Of a stretch of DNA of 64,000 nucleotides, positions 9,612 to 64,000 are shown in pieces. The DNA comes from Paragorgia papillata (taxonomy: Eukaryota; Cnidaria; Anthozoa; Scleralcyonacea; Coralliidae). The translations under genes were made by a program, and so were the position numbers. The notes under the pieces are model-generated. The model worked only from the letters and a program-made list of their open reading frames with translations. It was not told the DNA's origin and did not search any database. Positions within the stretch are counted from its first letter, which is position 1, and each line of letters begins with the position of its first letter. Where the stretch lies: positions 1,171,001 to 1,235,000 of the forward strand of contig JAWNZC010000013.1 of the NCBI GenBank assembly GCA_035771165.1. The letters are read 5' to 3'.

Positions 9612-12600
9612 CTGCAAAAGAAATCAAATATTTAATAAGACAATGTAACTATTATATAACCAAATATGAAAATTATAAAAGTTATAATAATTTTATAAAT
9701 TATGACAATTACGTTAATTAAATTAGTTATTTTTTCGTATGTTTTTGCTTTGCAAGCTGTCGTAAGTTAGGCCTGGTTCATATACGTCGCATTTAATTCA
9801 GACGAATTTAATTCATAGTTAGCTTCGTCGACTAGTCGACGTAATCTCGAATTCAGTGACGAGCAAGGAAAATCCCGCTAGATCGCGCCAAAAACGTCCA
9901 ATACGCGTGCGAAGTAAGGGACCGGTCATTATTTATGGCCAGGGGTGGGACCGAAGAGAAAAGTTTTATCCTCACAAAAAAATGACTACCCAACTTATTT
10001 TCCATTAAAATTCTCCCTTACCCACCCAACAAATCACCAAATTTTTTTCTGACCCACCCCCACATATCAAACAAAAAAGGGTGTTTGATCAGCCACGAAC
10101 AACACTTTACTTTAAAAATAGTATAATGCCAAGGTCTTTTGGGGGCAAAGGTCACACCGTACTGTTCCAGGATATGTCTATTAGACATTTATATTTGACG
10201 ATTTCTATTATAAAATTCCATTCTTATCTTTTAAAGCCATTTAGTGTTGTGATTCAATGCTGTTCAATCAAAAGTACCTCAATTAAGTTTAAACAAATTC
10301 CAATACCCGCCATCACGTCCATAGCGGGTTTTAACTAATGGAAGGAGGTCAACTGCTGGTGCTTCACTCTCCACTTCACTGCTACTACTACTCTCTCAGC
10401 AATTTCTTCAACAACCAGGTCTTCGTCATTTATCTTGTGATACATGTAGTTGCATATGTTATACATATTAATACAACATTTTAATAGATACTTTTGAATT
10501 CTTGGTATAGTGATTTTTTTTTACCCACCCCTTTCACTCTTTAATTTTTTTCGTACCCAACCTTGGACATACCCAAATTTTTGCTCACCCAACCTTTTTC
10601 TCTTCGGTCCCACCCCCAGCCATAAATAATGACCGGTCCCTAAACAAAAATCTGATCAGGGGCTCAAAAAATATGCATTTAATTCGATGCGACGATACAG
10701 CGACGTCTGAAACCAACACGCATTTCAGACGTTGTATCCGTCTCACCGTGATGGATACAACGTCTTAGACGAATTTAACGCTTCAGTCGAATTTAATTCG
10801 TTTCATACGTCGCACTACAGTCGCATTTAATTGATTGAGTTAAATTCGTTTGAATTAAATGCGAGGTATGAACCAGGCCTTAAACTCAAAAGAAAAACTC
10901 TGAGCTCCAGACGAGACTCGAACCCACAACCTTCCGAATGCCAGCCGGACGCTCTCATCATTGAGCAACTGGAACTCAGATGGTAGACCGAGGTTGCTTT
11001 CGACGTCCGAGTTCCAGTGGCTCAATGGTGAGAACGTCCGGCTGGCTGGCATTCGGAAGGTTGTGGGTTCGAGTCCCGTCTGGAGCTCAGAGTTTTTCTC
11101 TGAGTTTAACTTACGAGAGCTACACTGTAGGAAAAAAGAGATTTATATTATATCTTGAATTCTATTTTAAACCTGCCATATACAGTAAGCCGGTTTTCCA
11201 CTAGGCAATTTTTTTCGCGCGAAATGACTTTCTTTTGTTCGAATTCAGTAGATTTCTGATTAGTTCCAGCTCAGAGCTCATGCATGCATCGCCTACACGC
11301 GTAAAAACGCACAACTTGTTCACGGTTGTCAACAGGCGTGAACAATGTTGTGCTGCTCGCCGTGAACAAGTTGTCAACAAGTTGTTCGCTTATGGTTCGA
11401 ACAACTTGTTCACGGATAAATCAACAGTCATGAACAAGTTGTTCCAACAGCACATTTTTATAGCCAACAACGTTGTTCGCACATGATACAACATGTTGTA
11501 AGAGCATGACGAAATAACAACGATGAACAACAATGTTACAACAATGGTGAACATGGTTGATGTATCAACACGTTCTTCGGTTGTTACAACATGCGTGAAC
11601 AACGGTTGTTGTTTCATCAAGCTGTAACAACTTGTTGAAACAATGATGAACAATGTTGTTCATTTATCAATGTTGTTCACATATGTCAACAAGTTGTTAC
11701 AGCATTGTTCAGGCAACAATGCTGTAACAACTTGCGAGATTTTTACGCGTGTAGTGGAAAACCGGCTTTAATGTATGTTAAATATTATGTTATTATGTGT
11801 AATAATGCACATTGTAGAGATGATTAAATTATAACAATTATATTCTTTTTAAGTGGGTAAAAAAATTATAAAAAATTATATATTCTTAAGGTAAAAAAAT
11901 TATATTCTAACATAATTAAAATAATAAAAAAATTATATTCTTTTTAAGTCTAACCTCCGGAATGTCCATGAGTCGCCTTTGCTTTGCATCTCTCCAGGTC
12001 CAATCCAGTACAACGGATTTTAGGTGAGATAGTTTAAGTAAACCTTAATTTCAAATAATAGAAAAGTTTAGCCCACGATTTCCTTGTCACCTCGCCATTT
12101 CAAGAGATCCCCCCGATCCTAAAACTCGATTATCCAAAAGTAAGACAGAAAAGATGGCGGGATCAAAATACTATAAGCAATATTGGGCATTTCACTCGAT
12201 TGTATAGCATGTTCTAGGGATTTTTGGTGAAGGAAAATTCGAGTGTAGAATATATACATTTTAAGACCAAACCGGGACCAGTTGCGAAAAATGCAACTAC
12301 ACAGGCCTTCCGGCAGGAATTGAACCCACGACCTTGCGATTCTCGTGCAATGCTCTGACCACGGAGGGCCTTGCCGAGAGCTTGATCGCGAGTTCTGTAT
12401 ATATATATTAAGGTGGTAATGCCAGGAGAGAATTCGGTATATTAGAAGCAATACCAATTGGGCATATTCGGCAACGCCCTCCGTGGCTCAGTGGTCAGAG
12501 CATTGCACTAGAATCGCAAGGTCGTGGGTTCAATTCCTGCCGGAAGGCCTGTGTAGTTGCATTTTTCGCAACTGGTCCCGGTTTGGTCTTAAAATGTATA

Positions 12601-15600
12601 TATTCTACACTCGAATTTTCCTTCACTCAAAATACTATAGTCTGACCCAGTCTTGGACTGGCCAATGTCCCATTTTGCTTTAGAACACCGAGCAGTCATT
12701 GTTCTACAATAACTACATAGCCATTGTTCTGTGGTAAAATGGTACATTAATGGCCAGTCCAAGCCTGGTCTAATCTTCAGATTGACTGAAATTGGAAAGA
12801 AAAGTAACTTATATTACCTGACTGTATTAGTTTGTAAATTCGATTCGGTGTTCCTACTCCAAGATGTACGACATGTTTCTTTAGATATTTTTCTTGTTCT
12901 TCAAGCTGTATGGTTTGTAAAATATTCACATTAACTCTCTCTAAGCGGCATAAGACTCTCAGGTCTTACTGTATATATGTATTTATGGGAAAGGGATGCA
13001 GTACATGCAAAACGCTGATATGGTTTGGCGTGCTCCATTGAGTTATGGATACACGCGGGGAGTTGGTGAGCGTAAGAGATATTCGAAGCGATAGCCGAGG
13101 GCAACTTCAGATTTGTAAGTGTTTTTCCAACTTCCCAAGCGCATCCATAGTTGATGAAGCACACCAAACCATGAACCATTTATTTTATAACATAGAATAA
13201 AGCCCTGTTTACACGGCCAAAATTTAAGCGGCATCTGAGTCACATCTGACTTTAAGCGGGCTTAAAATGTCCGTGTAAACAGATCGGCGTAAATGAATCG
13301 CGATCAGTTTCCACCACCTCAAGGAGGTGGATTAAACTGAGCACGATCAGTTAATCGCACTTAACTTGGCCGTGTAAACGCAACGGGATTGAAAAACGCT
13401 TGCTATGAATACGGTGTTATTAATACGATAAAATGCATTTTTTTGCCCTGCTGTAGAAGCTTCCATCTCGCTATTCTTCGTTCCTTTGTTTCTTTTTTTC
13501 TTTTAGCTACTCTTTCTCGTGTACCGATGTCTTCCGTAGTTCCGTTCTGTTGTTCTTGGACGCACGTTACCAATACGAAGCTTCCAAAACCAAAACTATA
13601 GCTTGTCCGCCATGATGAATAATGGTGTACGTGTTTTAGTAAGGGATTATTTTATAAGCTTTAAATGACCGTGTAAAGTGTAAACGCACCAGGGTGGCGC
13701 ATTTTAAGCACGCTTAACTTAAGCGTGCTTAAATTTTGGCCGTGTAAACAGGGCTTAAGACTCGAAATAATGATAAACACGGCTTGAAATCAACGTATAT
13801 CACAGAAAGTATTTCGGTTGTGTTTTCTATTTACTGTTTGTTGCTTAAACCGCTTTACGTGTATTTTAAATATCCCAAGACCCTTACCTAATTCTTAAAT
13901 GTTGCCATAGACCAAGTTGGTAGTTTGTTTGATAGTTTTTAGCGAGTGTTTCGTCTCTTTCTTTCCAAAAATGTTTTCCCGCGCTTTTTCACAAGCACCA
14001 ACGAGAAGTTGAGCGCGCACGACAACCAATCAGAAACGTTGTTGTATTAAATCTATATGTTATAATTAACCAGTAATATTTTTTATGTTGCGCATAGATC
14101 AGACAAAAATATAGCACAAGACCCAAAATTTTAGGAGTACATGCATGCAGATCTATTCAGACAGAAATATACCAAAAGGCAAAATGTAGTAGCGATAGAG
14201 CGTTTAACATGGGAGAGCCACGTAGAATTAGCGTTGCTAACGTTAACTAAATTAAAGTAGTAAGTCCAAGAAATATATAACACACCTTAATATGTTTGGA
14301 AAACAACTTAATCGTCTTCCCATCTTTCCTGAAATCCGTCGATGCTCTATATATACAACAACAATTTATAAATCAAATATCAGGTATTTTTTAAACGAAT
14401 GTATACATTATTTTTGGCAGCACAGAAATGAACCCAACATACGGTTACAGGTGTCCAGAAAGATTGCTCTCTGGATTCTGACCTCAAGACATCCGTTGCA
14501 CGTGTGGCTGCTGACGTGACCAGTAATAAACCAGGACTGCCTTTTGTACCTTTAGCATCGATTTTGGCCACTAACTTGGACCAATATGGGAAAACTGTTT
14601 TGGAAAAAAGCAATTTTAGAAGGTAAAGAATAAAGGTCTGTACGAAGACAATGGGGTGTGCTGTTAGCGCATATATTGCTTCTCAACGCTGCGGTCCAAA
14701 GTTATGACTGCCTGGGAGTGCTGATCCTGTTCTTCATTCGCTGTGCTAATCTTAGCTGTGCTGATCTTCCCGCTTGCTTGCTTCCTTCCTTCCTTCCTTC
14801 CTTCCTTCCTTCCTTCCTTCCTTCCTTCCTTCCTTCCTGCCTTCCTCCCTCCCTCCCTCCCTCCCTCCCTCCCTCCCTCCCTCCCTCCCTCCCTCCCTCC
14901 CTCCCTCCCTCCCTCCCTCCCTCCCTCCCTCCCTCCCTTTCTTTCCTTCCTTCCTTCCTCCCTCCCTCCCTCCCTCCCTCCCTCCCTCCCTCCCTCCCTC
15001 CCTCCCTCCCTCCCTCCCTCCCTCCCTCCCTCCCTCCCTCCCTCCCTCCCTCCCTCCCTCCCTCCCTCCCTCCCTCCCTCCCTTTCCTTCCTTCCTCCCT
15101 TTCCTCCCTTTCCTCCTTCCTTCCTTCCTTTCCTTCCTTTCCTTTGCTCGCTTCCTTCCTTGTTTCTTCTTCCCTCCCTCCCTCCCTTCCTTCCTTCCTC
15201 CGCTTGCTTCCTTGTTTCCTTCCTTCCCTTCCTCCCTTCCTTCCTTCCTTCCTTCCTTCCTTCCTTCCTTCCTTCCTTCCTTCCTTCCTTCCTTCCTTCC
15301 TTCCTTCCTTCCTTCCTTCCTTCCTTCCTTCCTTCCTTCCCTTGCTTGCTTCCTTGTTTCCTTCCTTCCCTTCCTTCACTTGCTTCCTTGTTTCCTTCCC
15401 CTCCCTCCCTTCCTTCCTTCCTTCCTCCACTTGCTTCCTTGTTTCCTTCCTCCCTTCCTTCCTTGCTTCCTTCCTTCCCTTGCTTGCTTCCTTGTTTCCT
15501 TCCTTCCCTTCCTTCCTTCCTTCACTTGCTTCCTTGTTTCCTTCCCCTCCCTCCCTCCCTCCCTCCCTCCCTCCCTCCCTCCCTCCCTCCCTCCCTCCCT

Positions 15601-17733
15601 CCCTCCCTCCCCTCCCTCCCTCCCTCCCTCCCTCCCTCCCTCCCTCCCTCCCTCCCTCCCTCCCTCCCTCCCTCCCTCCCTCCCTCCCTCCCTTCCTTCC
15701 TTCCTTCCTTCCTTCCTTCCTTCCTTCCTTCCTTCCTTCCTTCTTTGTCACAATCAAATCACCTGTGTCTAAATAGGGTGAAAGTTCTTTTAGATCACCA
15801 GTGTGAACAGAAGAATCAGTCAAGAACATCTCATCTATATAATGTAAACAAAGCAAAATTTATGTGATTGAATATTTTTTTTAAAAAGTGTACTTGTAGA
15901 AGAAATACATAAGGTACAGTAGCTTCTTCAATTGTGCAAACTTTGAAAAACAATTCACAAAAAGAAATACAAGATATCTGCATCTATTTTTTTTTGGCAA
16001 TTTCACACTTGCTTTTACATAATAAAATTTCCCACTGACTAAATTTGCAACCAATGAGTCTCAGTCTAACCTTCAACACTGAGGTCCTCCAATTCCAGAG
16101 AAGTAAGTTTTCCTTCAACAGATTTATAAAATGAAGACCAAAATATCCCAGGTGTTTCTTTGCCCACTATTGTTCTTTCTACTGTTTCCTCTTTCCTTCT
16201 TTTCTTCCTTTTCTTTTTAGTTTTTTGTATTGCTTTCACTTCATCCACCTCTTTGCTGTCTCCCTTAATCTGAACAAAAACAAAAAACCAACAACTTTAG
16301 ACCAAAGCTACTCGACTTGACTTGGGACTTCCACTCAACTTGTGACTCCAATTCAACTTGTGAATTGATACTCATAACTTCAAACATGACTTGTGACTTA
16401 ATTCATGACTCGACTCAACTTGTGACTTGACACTCGACTTGTGACTTGACATGACACTCAACATGTGACTTGTCACCCAACTTGTGACTTGTCACTCAAC
16501 TTGTGACTTGACACTCAACTTGTGACTTGACTTGACTTGACACTCAACTCATGACTTGACACTTGACTCAACTAATGACTTGAGTGACTCAACTTGTGAC
16601 TTTGTGACTTGACACTCAACTTTTGACTTGACACTCAACTTGTGACTTGACTTGACACTCAACTTGTGACTTGACTTGACTTGACACTCAACTCGTGACT
16701 TGACTTGACTTGACACTCAACTTGTGACTTGACACTTGACTCAACTAATGACTTGAGTGACTCAACTTGTGACTTGACACTTGACTCGTGACTTGACTTG
16801 ACACTCAACTTGTGACTTGACACTTGACTTGTGACTCAACTCATGACTTGAGTGACTCAACTTGTGACTTGACTGGTGACTTGACACTTGGATTGTGACT
16901 TGACACTCAACTTGTGACTTGACATTTGACTGGTCAGTGGTGACTTGACTCTCAACTCATGACTTGACACTAGTCTGGTGACTTGACTTTGACTTGACAT
17001 TTGATTCATGACTTGTCACTCAACTTGTGACTTGACACTCGACTTGTGACTTGACTGGTGACTTGACACTTGCCTTGTGACTCAACTCATGACTTGAGTG
17101 ACTCAACTTGTGACTTGACACTTCACTGGTGACTTGACACTTGACTTGTGACTCAACTCATGACTTGAGTGACTCAACTTGTGACTTGACACTTCACTGG
17201 TGACTTGACACTTGACTTGTGACTCAACTCATGACTTGAGTGACTCAACTTGTGACTTGACACTTCACTGGTGACTTGACACTTGACTTGTGACTCAACT
17301 CATGACTTGAGTATTAAACTCAACTTGTGACTTGACTGGTGACTTGACACTTGACTTGTGACTTGACACTAGTCTATCTACTGTCTACATACAAACACTA
17401 GCGATGGTTTTGGACTTTTGGTTCACTCTCCAAACATTCTACTTACTGGTTTAAGCTCTTCTGTTTTTGATTCGGATCTTTTCCTCTTCTTGGGCTTTTC
17501 ACTGAGCACATGGACTTCTAAAATATGCAAATAAAATAGGTCAGGTTGCCGACAAATCGGCCTATGGTGAAAGCTAATAAAGTTTAAATAAACACGTATT
17601 CTTCACGGAAAACTCATAAGTAAAATTCCTACAAACTAAAACACTCGCCTTGACCTGCTTTTGCTTTGCTTTGAGTACTTTTTTTATCAATATCCTCCTG
17701 TAGCCACCACTCATCTCCCAAATCATCCGCCAT
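9528..17733 (-). CDS. CMSS1: CMSS1 homologue, complete gene, nine coding exons, 278 residues
   Basis: The nine exons 17655-17733, 17447-17517, 16071-16269, 15763-15834, 14483-14594, 14286-14328, 12818-12905, 11955-12043 and 9528-9611 join in phase, all at GT..AG introns, to give 837 bases including the stop. The protein starts [10 protein letters not shown], has basic nuclear-signal-like stretches (KPKKRKR 34-40; [11 protein letters not shown] 66-76), a Cms1-family core, GVGTPNRI at 208-215, LDWTWRD at 234-240 and ends ITIGLF. Human CMSS1 is about the same length with the same landmarks. The family (Cms1, linked to small-subunit ribosome biogenesis) has a DEAD-box-like fold but I see no Walker A or DEAD motif. 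VPS13 starts 621 bp away in the opposite direction. Confidence 0.9.
9768..10882. mobile_element. Fold-back element with AGGCCTGGTTCATA ends, containing a second element
   Basis: TTAGGCCTGGTTCATATACG is mirrored by ATGAACCAGGCCTTAA. The arms contain many GACGAATTTAATTCG words. A different element lies inside at 9917-10641. It lies in CMSS1 intron 8. Confidence 0.7.
9917..10641. mobile_element. Nested element with AGGGACCGGTCATTATTTAT ends
   Basis: AGGGACCGGTCATTATTTAT at the left and its complement at the right, followed inward by GGGTGGGACCGAAGAGAAAA / TTTTCTCTTCGGTCCCACCC-type arms. The interior has A-rich and CCCACCC words but no transposase. Confidence 0.75.
10883..11109. mobile_element. 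Palindrome with tRNA-like arms
   Basis: AACTCAAAAGAAAAACTCTG at the left pairs with CAGAGTTTTTCTCTGAGTT at the right. Each arm contains a tRNA-like B box: GGTTCGAGTCCC on the plus strand near 11065 and its complement near 10912. The A-box-like word is TGGCTCAATGGTGAGA. It looks like a tRNA-derived SINE arranged head to head. Confidence 0.65.
11187..11769. mobile_element. Composite fold-back element including Fam-C copy 3
   Basis: The outer ends AAGCCGGTTTTCCACTA and TAGTGGAAAACCGGCTT are inverted. Within, TACACGCGTAAAAACGC (11294) and TTTTTACGCGTGTA (ending 11753) delimit a Fam-C core. About 100 bases on the left resemble the ends of the element at 29021-29130. The core is nearly identical to 56395-56869. 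Confidence 0.7.
11955..12043 (-). CDS. CMSS1: CMSS1 exon 8
   Basis: Residues 222-251, including [20 protein letters not shown], the best-conserved block (human VFDWNWRDQKLRRMMDIPE). The acceptor is AAATTAAG and the donor GTTAGA. Confidence 0.9.
12210..12630. mobile_element. Palindromic element with Ser-like tRNA arms, copy 1
   Basis: The left arm GTTCTAGGGATTTTTGGTGA plus a minus-strand tRNA-like block is mirrored by a plus-strand block at 12480-12550 (TGGCTCAGTGGTCAGAGC, GGTTCAATTCC). The anticodon-loop position reads AGA. A related copy is at 50756-51245. It lies in CMSS1 intron 7, mostly. Confidence 0.7.
12818..12905 (-). CDS. CMSS1: CMSS1 exon 7
   Basis: Residues 193-221, including [16 protein letters not shown]. 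TPxR is reminiscent of helicase motif Ib. The acceptor is CCATACAG and the donor GTAATA. Confidence 0.9.
13200..13757. mobile_element. Fold-back element in CMSS1 intron 6
   Basis: AAGCCCTGTTTACACGGCCA at the left is mirrored by TGGCCGTGTAAACAGGGCTT at the right. Internal GTGTAAAC and CTTAAG words repeat. No transposase is seen. Confidence 0.7.
14286..14328 (-). CDS. CMSS1: CMSS1 exon 6
   Basis: Residues 178-192 ([14 protein letters not shown]), matching human GDGKVIKLFAKHIK. The acceptor is GATTTCAG and the donor GTGTGT. It ends in phase 0. Confidence 0.9.
14483..14594 (-). CDS. CMSS1: CMSS1 exon 5
   Basis: Residues 141-177 ([11 protein letters not shown] ... [17 protein letters not shown]), matching the human segment ending SSAVRALELIR. 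The acceptor is CCAAAACAG and the donor GTCAGA. Confidence 0.85.
14775..15743. repeat. CCTT/CCCT polypyrimidine tract, nearly 1 kb
   Basis: Blocks of (CCTT)n and (CCCT)n alternate with TTGCTTGCTTCC and TTGTTTCC interruptions. It lies in CMSS1 intron 4 and ends about 20 bp from the exon 4 donor; on the transcribed sense strand it reads GGAA/GGGA. Long ORFs in all frames are artefacts of the repeat. Confidence 0.95.
15763..15834 (-). CDS. CMSS1: CMSS1 exon 4
   Basis: Residues 117-140 ([18 protein letters not shown]). The acceptor is ATTATATAG and the donor GTGATT. Its donor lies only about 20 bp from the purine-rich repeat tract of the following intron. Confidence 0.85.
16071..16269 (-). CDS. 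CMSS1: CMSS1 exon 3
   Basis: Residues 51-116. The lysine-rich tract KKKRKKRRK is followed by [20 protein letters not shown], which matches the start of the conserved Cms1 region (human ...DLQKLMKDYYSSRR...). The acceptor is TTGTTCAG and the donor GTTAGA. Confidence 0.85.
16312..17366. repeat. Degenerate ACTTGTGACTTGACACTCA array, about 1 kb
   Basis: The words ACTTGTGACTTGACACTCA, CTTGACTTGACAC and AACTCATGACTTGAGTGACT recur with variable order. Near 17090-17310 a longer unit of about 73 bp repeats three to four times. It lies in CMSS1 intron 2. Confidence 0.9.
17447..17517 (-). CDS. CMSS1: CMSS1 exon 2
   Basis: Residues 27-50, with the basic KPKKRKRS. The acceptor is ATTTTAG and the donor GTAAGT. 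It ends in phase 0. Confidence 0.85.
17655..17733 (-). CDS. CMSS1: CMSS1 exon 1
   Basis: Residues 1-26, starting [19 protein letters not shown]. This acidic start with the EWW motif is the family hallmark. The donor is GTCAAG; one base (G) is carried to the next exon. Confidence 0.9.
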
Positions 17734-18354
17734 CTTTGCTGTAAACACACCGAATTATGTTTCGCGAAATTTCGCGACGTTTTTTTCTGCGGTAAAAAGT
17801 GGCGAGAAAAAAGAATCCCGCATTATTATGCCTAAAAAATCGCAAAATGTGTGAAATATCTAAAACTTTTTTGTTCTGATTTTCTGCGATAAAAATATGA
17901 AGAATATGACTTAAAAGCACATGCTACTATTTTTCTACTATTTTGACGTTTTCCCTTTGAACTGTACCGTACGAAACGTTGAATTTTTCTTTATCTTGTG
18001 AGTTTTTGAGCGGAACTATATGACCTTATTAAGACAAAAGAAAACGTTTCGGTACGGTTAAATAAAAAAACAAAAAAGCGGCTTAACAATTCTAAAATAT
18101 TATACTTTTGCATATGACGTATTACCTTTCCTACCCCTCCCCAATGACAAATTTTCCGCTGGTCACTCAATGCAATCTGAAGGCTCGGTAATATTTTTTT
18201 ATAAACAAGTCTATAAAATAATATAGCTGATTAAGTTTGCTATTTATTAAAATACCGGAACGAATGGGTTTTATTCTTGGGATCGGCATTTTGTAAATGA
18301 ACCTTTTTGTCAAGCAATTATAGCAGCCAATGCCTGATATGACTTAGTTAAGGA
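17734..18354. promoter_or_regulatory. Shared upstream region of CMSS1 and VPS13
   Basis: The 621 bp between the divergent start codons contain no exon or repeat element that I can see, which contrasts with the rest of the window. The layout implies a bidirectional promoter. No TATA box was singled out, and neither transcription start site can be placed. Confidence 0.5.
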
Positions 18355-63512
<45,158 letters not shown>

Positions 63513-63696
63513 GTAAGGTTAGATATACTGCCGAAACAGAGAACGTAGGAGTCTAACGTTTCGAGCGAAGGCCCTTCTACACTCTTTACCTTTCTCTCTG
63601 ACGAAGGCCCTTCGCTCGAAACGTTAGACTCCTACGTTCTCTGTTTTGGCAGTACATCTAACCTTACTATATTTCGATTGTTGTTTCAACACTGCC
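63513..63696. mobile_element. Fam-A fold-back element, copy 4, abutting exon 51
   Basis: GTAAGGTTAGATATACTGCC starts exactly at the exon 51 donor. The right arm ends ACATCTAACCTTAC, followed by the family tail CGATTGTTGTTTCAACACTG. The outer left end CAATCGAAATATA seen at 36911 is absent. Confidence 0.8.
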
Positions 63697-63697
63697 T

Positions 63698-64000
63698 ACA
63701 CACGCAAAAACGCGCACTCTGTGTCAGACCTGATGCAGAATGATGTCAGATATGTTCAGAAAAATGTAGCGATCCCTGATACAGCCTGTTGCAGTATCAG
63801 CTATACTGCACCTATGATATCATATCTGTATCATACTTGCAGCTACAAGATTCTGTCAAACTGTATCAGCCTGACACGGTCAGTGCTGTATCATTTTGAT
63901 ATACCAGACTGAACAGGTATGTTGTCTACGGAGCTGTTGCAGTCTGTTAGAAATTCTAACTAAAATGTTTATACATCAGCGCTGGTACATTCTGTAGCTG
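63698..64000. mobile_element. Fam-C-like element, cut by the window end
   Basis: It starts TACACACGCAAAAACGCGC, like the left end at 1107. The interior has repeated TGATACAGC/CTGTATCA words. It interrupts the Fam-A tail, which elsewhere continues CTACGCAGCACGCTAC. The right end is outside the window. Confidence 0.6.

Noticed and set aside
14658..15867. Several long ORFs rich in Pro/Leu/Ser or Gly/Glu/Arg
   Set aside because: They are read from a CCTT/CCCT tract inside a CMSS1 intron and have no non-repetitive coding sequence.

Overview
The window is animal genomic DNA: split genes with GT..AG introns, abundant microsatellites, tRNA- and 5S-derived repeats, a fragment of a non-LTR retrotransposon, and dense short inverted-repeat elements. 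The AT-rich introns and the mass of fold-back elements suggest a marine invertebrate, perhaps a sponge or cnidarian. No sequence here fixes the species, so that is inference. Only about 6 kb of the 64 kb is coding.

Three genes can be supported. (1) At 424-797, minus strand, lies the last exon of an unidentified single-pass membrane protein with an acidic cytoplasmic tail and an NPLY motif. Its other exons were not found. (2) At 9528-17733, minus strand, is a complete nine-exon gene for a 278-residue protein that starts [10 protein letters not shown] and matches CMSS1 (Cms1 ribosomal small subunit homologue) along its length. (3) At 18355-63512, plus strand, are the first 51 exons of a VPS13A/C-type bridge-like lipid-transfer protein. 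They join in phase for about 1605 residues, roughly half of a typical VPS13A, and the gene runs off the right edge. CMSS1 and VPS13 are divergent, with 621 bp between their start codons, so they may share a promoter.

Layout: 1-9527 is intergenic apart from the first exon and holds fold-back elements, some nested, plus an element lying between two direct copies of its flank. 9528-17733 is CMSS1; its introns hold nested fold-back elements, a CCTT/CCCT tract of nearly 1 kb and a degenerate array of about 1 kb. 17734-18354 is the shared upstream region. 18355-64000 is VPS13, where most long introns contain a different microsatellite and one or more inverted-repeat elements.

The gene products are not known to act in one pathway. 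CMSS1 is linked to small-subunit ribosome biogenesis and VPS13 to lipid transport at membrane contact sites. The most interesting signals are in the repeats: a 24-bp minisatellite that shares a 19-bp core with a unit inside a dispersed element, an element end that supplies a VPS13 splice donor, tRNA-derived elements arranged head to head as palindromes, and short elements that carry what look like start-codon exons. Element families are named Fam-A to Fam-J here for reference only. All joins come from reading splice sites and protein similarity by eye.
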